DNA of 11,871 nt from positions 1 to 11,871 of the forward strand of contig JAQVHJ010000030.1 of the NCBI GenBank assembly GCA_028696285.1, in the 5' to 3' direction. The DNA is from a bacterium (lineage in GTDB: Bacteria > AUK180 > JAQVHJ01). Below are positions 7,228 to 11,871 of the stretch, in pieces; position 1 is the stretch's first letter, and the number at the start of each line of letters is the position of its first letter. Below the pieces are notes generated by a model. It was given only the letters and a program-made list of their open reading frames with translations, did not search any database and was not told where the DNA came from. The position numbers and the translations under genes were made by a program.

Positions 7228-7363
7228 AGAATTTTTGTGTAAATTTATTTTTATTTTTCTCCTTCATAAATGAAACCTAAATAAATATTTACTTTTTTAT
7301 CCTATATACTGATATTTATAAAGAATTATAATTTAATAATTCCTACCCCACATTTCATTACTC

Positions 7364-7389
7364 CATGTCATATGTCATGGGCCGGCACC
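7364..7389 (-). repeat. Right arm of perfect 26-bp inverted repeat
   Basis: Exact reverse complement of 7077-7102. It ends in GGGCCGGCACC and lies seven bases before the -35 box of the tetR promoter. Confidence 0.95.
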
Positions 7390-7396
7390 CTTGACC

Positions 7397-7425
7397 TTGA
7401 CAAATCTCCAAAAATATGTTATACT
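7397..7425 (+). promoter_or_regulatory. Sigma-70 promoter of the tetR-export operon
   Basis: A perfect TTGACA (7397-7402), a 17-bp spacer and TATACT (7420-7425, one mismatch) place the start near 7432, inside the operator palindrome. The leader is about 54 nt. Confidence 0.85.
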
Positions 7426-7429
7426 ATAT

Positions 7430-7461
7430 TGACCAGATGGTCATTAATGACCGAATGGTCA
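7430..7461 (+). promoter_or_regulatory. Double palindromic operator, probably for the TetR protein
   Basis: There are two GACC-N4-GGTC palindromes, at 7431-7442 and 7449-7460, with centres 18 bp apart. Between them GGTCATTAATGACC (7439-7452) is itself a perfect palindrome, so the whole 32 bp is a near-symmetric array of four TGACC half-sites. It starts five bases after the -10 box and covers the expected transcription start, the usual place for TetR-family autorepression. Confidence 0.8.
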
Positions 7462-7485
7462 GATTAACAGAAGACGGAGTGTTCA

Positions 7486-8139
7486 ATGAAATTTGAATCG
7501 AAAACATTTGAAAATCTGAAGAAAACTAAACAGCAGAAGATAATAAAAGCTGCAATGCGGGAGTTTGCAGAGCATGGATTCAGGAATGCTTCCACGAATA
7601 AGATTGTTAAACTGGCAGGAATTTCAAAGGGAAGTCTCTTCAAGTATTTTGAAACTAAGGAGAAATTATTTTTTTATCTGCTTGAAATTGTTTTTGAAAA
7701 AATTATCAATGACCTGAAAAAGTATACATTCCCTTCTGATTTATTAGAAAGGATTGACTTCATTCTGGAGATTGGTTTTGATTTTTATGAAAAGCATCCT
7801 GATCTTTACAGGTTTATTATCAGTATTGCGACAGAAGAGGAGCAGGAGATGTTCGCAAAGGTTCTTTCCCGGTTCAGTTCTGATGAAGTTAAAACCTTTC
7901 AGCTTATGAATGATTTCTACAGCGATGTTGACATGTCTAATCTTTCAATTTCAAAAGAAGAACTTATCCCGGCCTTGTATGGGATCATAACCGGGTTCAA
8001 ACTTTCCATCCATTCTCAAATGAAAAAAGCTGATACAGATGTAAGGAACCTTCGTATTATTTACAAAGAACGATTTGACGTTTTGAAAAAGATCTTAAAA
8101 CATGGTGTCTATAAAAAATCAAAGGAGCAGAACCAATGA
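7486..8139 (+). CDS. TetR/AcrR family transcriptional regulator
   Basis: The 217-residue protein has a TetR-type N-terminal DNA-binding domain: KIIKAAMREFAEHGF (18-32), then the helix-turn-helix at about 36-55 (STNKIVKLAGISKGSLFKYF) and the conserved KEKLF (58-62). The remaining mostly helical domain (70-210) should bind the inducer and dimerise; it is not recognisable as a specific subfamily. GGAG six bases before ATG 7486 supports the start. The gene overlaps the LolA-like gene by ATGA, so the two are translationally coupled. The operator at 7430-7461 suggests it represses itself and the whole export operon, with a ligand that may be the cargo or an envelope-stress signal (inference). Confidence 0.92.
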   Translation: MKFESKTFENLKKTKQQKIIKAAMREFAEHGFRNASTNKIVKLAGISKGSLFKYFETKEKLFFYLLEIVFEKIINDLKKYTFPSDLLERIDFILEIGFDFYEKHPDLYRFIISIATEEEQEMFAKVLSRFSSDEVKTFQLMNDFYSDVDMSNLSISKEELIPALYGIITGFKLSIHSQMKKADTDVRNLRIIYKERFDVLKKILKHGVYKKSKEQNQ

Positions 8140-8879
8140 AAACAAATAAAATAATACTCATCCTCTTTTTAACTGTTCTCTTTTTACTTCCGGTTTCCGG
8201 AATTACTGTGGAAGAGATAATCAGTGAGATTGACAGGAACAAAGTCTCTTCTACACAGGAATTTAGGGCAAAGATGTTCATTAAAAAGGATAACAAGGTA
8301 TTGGAAAAGGAATATACGGGTTATGGCCAGGAAGAAGGAGAGAAATTTTTCATTACATTTACCAATGCTGAGGACCTTGGCGTGAAGTACTTGAAGATTG
8401 AGGATGAACTCTGGATTTACTTTCCTGATGCAGATGATGTAATGAAGATCTCCGGCCACATGTTACGTCAGGGTATGATGGGTAGTGACGTTTCTTATGA
8501 GGACATGATGGATCTTGATAAGCTTGAGGAGAAATATGATTCTGAACTGCTTGGCGAAGAGACCATAAATGATTCGCTATGTTATAAGATAAAATCAACA
8601 GCAAAAACTGACGATGTTACCTATTACAGCCAAGAACTCTGGGTTGACAAAAAAACGTTTGTTGTTTTGAAAATGGATCTGTATGCAAAAAGCGGTAGGC
8701 TCCTTAAGCAGATACAGCAGTTTAATATTCAAAAATTTGATAATAAGTATTATGCCCTAAATATGACTATTCAAGACATGCGGAAGAAGGATACCCTGAC
8801 TACCATGGAAATAATTGAAATAAAATTTGATATAAAGATTCCCGAGAATACATTTACAAAACAAAACCTTTACAGGTAG
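8136..8879 (+). CDS. LolA-like outer membrane lipoprotein-sorting protein
   Basis: A 247-residue exported protein with a signal peptide (about 1-22) and no lipobox Cys, so it should be soluble in the periplasm. It has the hallmarks of the outer-membrane lipoprotein-sorting family (COG2834, LolA/LppX-like fold): LWIYFPDADDVMKISGHMLR (92-111) followed by GMMGSDVSYEDM (113-124) and QELWVDKKT (166-174). The fold is an open beta-barrel that shelters acyl chains. AAGGAG about eight bases before ATG, the four-base overlap with tetR and the following barrel and ABC genes support its place in one operon. It is a paralogue-type member, not classic LolA; in other bacteria such genes sit beside RND or ABC exporters. 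The likely cargo is a lipid or lipoprotein. Confidence 0.88.
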   Translation: MKTNKIILILFLTVLFLLPVSGITVEEIISEIDRNKVSSTQEFRAKMFIKKDNKVLEKEYTGYGQEEGEKFFITFTNAEDLGVKYLKIEDELWIYFPDADDVMKISGHMLRQGMMGSDVSYEDMMDLDKLEEKYDSELLGEETINDSLCYKIKSTAKTDDVTYYSQELWVDKKTFVVLKMDLYAKSGRLLKQIQQFNIQKFDNKYYALNMTIQDMRKKDTLTTMEIIEIKFDIKIPENTFTKQNLYR

Positions 8880-8885
8880 CAGGAG

Positions 8886-9956
8886 ATGTTTAAAAAATTT
8901 TTAATAATCTTCCTGATCATCTTCCCGGTCATTTCCTTCTCTGAAGAGATAGTTGAAAAGGAATCGGTACCGCCTCCAAGAATTACCGGGAGACTAAGGA
9001 ATGATCTGATCTACTTTTCAGTAAATAATGAAAATTATTATTATGATCTATTTGAAATCCGCTTAATTGTAACACAGAACTTTTCACGGGGGAGATTTTT
9101 CGGGGATATCCGTGGATACATTGATCCCGGGGATTCTGTTTTTGAGTTTGAGAATTTCACACAGCCTGATTCTCCGCGTTTAATGAGATGTTTCTGGAAG
9201 ATCTATTCAGGTTCAGGTGATATAACATTCGGCAAAACATATATTACTTTTGGGAACCCGGGAATATTTAATATCTTTGACATGGATAAACAGGTTAACC
9301 TTACCGATCTTTCCTATGATAAGGAAGGCATCTTTGCGGCGGCCGGGTATATCCCGTTGAATAAAATGTCAGGAATAAAAACATATATAAGCGGAGATAT
9401 TACGGGAGAAGCAGGCGTGAGTATATTCAGTAACTTTAAAAGTTTTGATTACGGTGCTGTAATAAACAGGATTAACCCGGATATAAACATTGTGGGTATA
9501 TATTTCAAGGGTGACATAGAAATTGGGATTAACGGTTCATGGGGTATCCATTTTAATGATAAGTTTGACGATTATTTTCATGAAGCAAATCTCGGTTTTG
9601 ACTACAGCTATAAGAAATTGATCTTTGGAACAGAGTTCTATTACAATGAAGCAGGTGCAGTAGAGCCCGAAAATTATTTCTTGAATGAAATACCGAATAC
9701 ATATTTCAATGCAAGGAACTACATGTATAACAGCATCGTCCTTGCTTATGATGAATTCTTAAGCTTCAGCCTGAATAATTTTACAAATCTAAATGATAAC
9801 AGCAGTATTGTCACATTAGGCTGTGATTATACATTATCGAATAATTTATTACTCAATCTCCAGACAGGATTTTTAACCGGAACGGGTAATGATGAATTTT
9901 CCCGGGAACTGACAGGAAACCTGACTGCGCTGATCAGAATTGAATTTAAATTCTAA
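8886..9956 (+). CDS. Outer-membrane beta-barrel protein, porin-like
   Basis: The 356 residues have a signal peptide (about 1-19, ending ISFS) and then a body of alternating aromatic and polar residues with many Asn, Tyr, Gly and Phe. The last residue is Phe (RIEFKF), the typical Bam-recognised end of an outer-membrane barrel. No specific family is recognised. Segments such as GDITFGKTYITFGNPGIFN (112-130) resemble strands and turns of carbohydrate-selective or alginate-type porins, but weakly. It begins six bases after the LolA-like stop. The AGGAG there abuts the ATG with no spacing, so translation may be coupled to the upstream gene or use the AGG at 8874. Position suggests the outer-membrane partner of the export system, in the place where LolB would act (inference). 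Confidence 0.8.
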   Translation: MFKKFLIIFLIIFPVISFSEEIVEKESVPPPRITGRLRNDLIYFSVNNENYYYDLFEIRLIVTQNFSRGRFFGDIRGYIDPGDSVFEFENFTQPDSPRLMRCFWKIYSGSGDITFGKTYITFGNPGIFNIFDMDKQVNLTDLSYDKEGIFAAAGYIPLNKMSGIKTYISGDITGEAGVSIFSNFKSFDYGAVINRINPDINIVGIYFKGDIEIGINGSWGIHFNDKFDDYFHEANLGFDYSYKKLIFGTEFYYNEAGAVEPENYFLNEIPNTYFNARNYMYNSIVLAYDEFLSFSLNNFTNLNDNSSIVTLGCDYTLSNNLLLNLQTGFLTGTGNDEFSRELTGNLTALIRIEFKF

Positions 9957-9974
9957 ATTAATAAGGAGGAAGAT

Positions 9975-10646
9975 ATGTTCCTTGAAGCAAAAAATATTGA
10001 TAAAACATATTATATCGGGAAGATTCCGGTAAAGGCTTTACTTGATATCTCTTTTGAGATTGAACCGGGTGAATTCACGGCTTTAGCCGGGCCTTCAGGA
10101 TCCGGGAAGACAACACTCCTGAATATAATCGGGTGCATAGATAAACCTGATGGGGGAAAGATTAAAATTCAGGAGGAAATACTTACGGGGAAATCATCAA
10201 ATGAACTTGCATTTTACAGACGGGAACATTTCGGTTTTATCTTTCAGACATATAACCTGATCCCCGTCCTTTCTGTATTTGAAAATGTTGAATTACCTTT
10301 AAAGATCCTTAAAAAATACAACCAGAAAGAAATCCATGATATGGTCATGGAAGTAATTCGTAAAGTTGGGCTGGATGGTTTGGAGAAGAGGAGACCTCTT
10401 GAGCTTTCAGGCGGGCAGCAGCAGAGGGTATCAATTGCAAGAGCCCTTGTAAAAAAGCCGATGCTTGTTCTTGCAGATGAACCGACAGCAAACCTCGATA
10501 GTGAAACAGGAGAAAAGATCGTTGACCTGATGAAGAAGATGAACGAAGAAGAAAAGGTAACGTTTATTTTCTCGACACATGATGATGTAATTCTCAAGCA
10601 TGCCCGAAGGACCATCAAGCTCCGTGACGGGAAAATTATTAATTAA
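9975..10646 (+). CDS. ABC transporter ATP-binding protein, LolD/MacB type
   Basis: The 223-residue ATPase is of normal length for LolD/MacB/FtsE-type subunits. It has Walker A GPSGSGKT (39-46), Q-loop Gln91 (FIFQTYNL), signature LSGGQQQ (144-150), Walker B LVLADEPTANLD (164-175) with catalytic Glu169, and switch His202. The FIFQTYNLIP and ADEPTANLD phrases are typical of mechanotransmission-type (MacB/LolCDE) transporters, in which ATP hydrolysis moves a periplasmic part of the permease instead of carrying substrate through the membrane. A strong AAGGAGG lies five bases before ATG. It is 18 bp after the barrel gene and 12 bp before the permease, its obvious partner. Confidence 0.93.
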   Translation: MFLEAKNIDKTYYIGKIPVKALLDISFEIEPGEFTALAGPSGSGKTTLLNIIGCIDKPDGGKIKIQEEILTGKSSNELAFYRREHFGFIFQTYNLIPVLSVFENVELPLKILKKYNQKEIHDMVMEVIRKVGLDGLEKRRPLELSGGQQQRVSIARALVKKPMLVLADEPTANLDSETGEKIVDLMKKMNEEEKVTFIFSTHDDVILKHARRTIKLRDGKIIN

Positions 10647-10658
10647 AGGAGAATTACA

Positions 10659-11871
10659 ATGAGATTTATTTTATCGCTTGCCTATAAAAATCTCCTGCGT
10701 TATAAGAAGAGAACTATCCTAACCTTTCTCATTCTTTCGGTCGGGATTGCTTTTTATATCTGGATAGATAGTTTTCTCGTGGGAGTAAATGAACAGTCGT
10801 TCGATAACGTGATTAATTTTGAGACCGGGCACTTCAAGATTCAAAGCAAAGATTACGATGAAGATAAACCATTTGCAGAAGAAAATTTCATGAAGGATTA
10901 TGAGACAGTAATTGAAAAACTGAAAACGAAGAATTATGTTACTGCGTATACTCAAAGAATTAAATTCACTGCTGAGATGGACAATGCGACTGATTCCGCA
11001 CCGTGCATTGTTATCGGTATTGATTTGAAAACATACGCTAATGTTTTTAGCCTTCCCCAATTCATTGAAAAGGGATCCCTTGAACCCGGGGGTGTCATGG
11101 TCGGGAAGACATTAGCAGAAGACTTGAAGCTTGAACTCGGTGATTTTATCTACATAACATTCAGAGAAGAAAAAGGAATGTATAACTCCATCGAAGCCGA
11201 GGTAACCGGGATAATCTATTCCCCTGACCCGGCAACAAATAATTCAACCGTCTTCATTAATCTTAATGAAGCAAAGGAATTTTTAAATACATCCGGCATC
11301 ACAGAAATTGCAATAAAAACGGATGATCATGAAGCATATAAAAAATATCGGGAAGACCTTCTGAAATCAATTCCGGGGTTTCAGATAAAAAGCTGGGTTG
11401 ACATGAGCCAGGATTTTCTACTTATTTCACAGACAAAGAAAAAATTCTCATCCATATTTGTTTTCTTTATAATAGTAATCGCACTTGTAGGAATAATCAA
11501 TACCGTTTTGATGTCGGTTCTTGAAAAGAAAAAGGAGATCGGAACATTAAAAGCTCTCGGTTTCACAGATAATGATATTTTGAAGATGTTCCTTTTTGAA
11601 GGCGCGATTATCGGATTCTTAGGAAGTATCTTCGGCATAATACTAAGCATTCTGCTTAACTGGTATTTCGTTGAATACGGCTGGGATATGTCCTCAATAA
11701 TTGAAGAGATGGGATCAGAAAATGTCGGGTACAGGATAATGAGTATTGCAAAGTCAGCATGGACAATCAAGCCTATGATACAATCTGTTTTAGTCGCAAC
11801 AATTGTAAGCATGGCTGCGAGTTATTATCCTGCGAAACAGGCTGTTAAAATGGAACCGGCGGAATGCCTGA
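10659..11871 (+). CDS. FtsX/LolC-type ABC permease, cut at window end
   Basis: 404 complete codons are visible and no stop is reached, so the gene leaves the window; the last residues (KMEPAECL) match the usual near-terminal phrase of this family, so few residues should be missing. The first membrane helix is at about 19-42, followed by a large periplasmic MacB-PCD-like domain (about 43-262), then three helices at about 264-287, 311-337 and 370-390. The cytoplasmic coupling segment EKKKEIGTLKALGFTDNDI (289-307) is the FtsX-family hallmark. ATG 10659 has AAGGAG seven bases upstream. With the preceding ATPase it should form a Lol/MacB-type extractor; as only one permease is seen, it is either a homodimer (LolF-like) or a second permease gene follows beyond the window. 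Confidence 0.92.
   Translation, partial: MRFILSLAYKNLLRYKKRTILTFLILSVGIAFYIWIDSFLVGVNEQSFDNVINFETGHFKIQSKDYDEDKPFAEENFMKDYETVIEKLKTKNYVTAYTQRIKFTAEMDNATDSAPCIVIGIDLKTYANVFSLPQFIEKGSLEPGGVMVGKTLAEDLKLELGDFIYITFREEKGMYNSIEAEVTGIIYSPDPATNNSTVFINLNEAKEFLNTSGITEIAIKTDDHEAYKKYREDLLKSIPGFQIKSWVDMSQDFLLISQTKKKFSSIFVFFIIVIALVGIINTVLMSVLEKKKEIGTLKALGFTDNDILKMFLFEGAIIGFLGSIFGIILSILLNWYFVEYGWDMSSIIEEMGSENVGYRIMSIAKSAWTIKPMIQSVLVATIVSMAASYYPAKQAVKMEPAECL

Larger units (their letters stand above)
7077..7389. mobile_element. Possible MITE-like element with 26-bp terminal inverted repeats
   Basis: The 313-bp segment has perfect 26-bp inverted ends and a 261-bp, very AT-rich interior with no credible ORF. 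That size and structure fit a miniature inverted-repeat element. No target-site duplication is visible next to the ends, which weakens the call. The left end is 14 bp from the -35 box of the OmpA-like promoter and the right end 7 bp from the -35 box of the tetR promoter. A regulatory or spacer palindrome is the alternative. Inside, CGTGATAAA (7118-7126) can pair with TTTATCGCG (7153-7161). Confidence 0.4.

Noticed and set aside
7062..7400. Target-site duplication flanking the inverted-repeat element
   Set aside because: The bases next to the two arms (TTTAT on the left, CTTGA on the right) do not match.
10244..10618. Long antisense open frame inside the ATPase gene
   Set aside because: It is the shadow of a gene with all ABC motifs intact, and has no ribosome site or recognisable domain.
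11381..11812. Antisense open frame over the permease
   Set aside because: The plus-strand permease frame is continuous with family motifs through this region.

Overview
The window looks like a chromosomal segment of an AT-rich diderm (Gram-negative-type) bacterium. The evidence for an outer membrane is a signal-peptide barrel protein with an OmpA-like C-terminus, a second beta-barrel protein, and a LolA-like periplasmic carrier next to a Lol/MacB-type ABC transporter. Starts mostly have GGAG-type ribosome sites, and promoters are clear sigma-70 type with 17-bp spacing. I see no 16S or tRNA gene and cannot name the phylum; an uncultured environmental lineage is my guess.

Layout. Bases 1-104 may hold the tail of an unknown gene. 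Bases 128-606 are repeat debris: about three decayed copies of a two-part unit built around CTCCGTG runs, one interrupted by a block with a strong hairpin. A perfect consensus promoter (708-736) then drives a small membrane protein (743-1027), placed so that the transcript should start at or next to its ATG (leaderless). Facing it on the minus strand is a two-gene unit with its own perfect promoter (2805-2833): a SUKH/SMI1-KNR4 protein with a TTG start (2339-2776), then a divergent Glu/Leu/Phe/Val dehydrogenase homologue (1087-2313).

A second minus-strand unit reads from a promoter at 7034-7062. It holds an outer-membrane barrel with an OmpA-like C-terminus (5518-6969), a protein with two membrane segments and four cysteines (4864-5499), and an ABC-F translation-type ATPase (2927-4822).

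The divergent gap at 6970-7485 contains a 313-bp element (7077-7389) bounded by perfect 26-bp inverted repeats. It lies between the two outward promoters without touching either. Rightward runs a compact operon under a promoter with a double palindromic operator: a TetR regulator (7486-8139), a LolA-like carrier (8136-8879), a beta-barrel (8886-9956), a LolD/MacB-type ATPase (9975-10646) and an FtsX/LolC-type permease (10659 to the window end). The most economical reading is a self-regulated trans-envelope export system: the ATPase and permease extract a lipid or lipoprotein from the inner membrane, the LolA-like protein carries it across the periplasm, and the barrel receives it or forms the outer-membrane step. 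The cargo is unknown. All family calls were made by reading motifs; no search was run.
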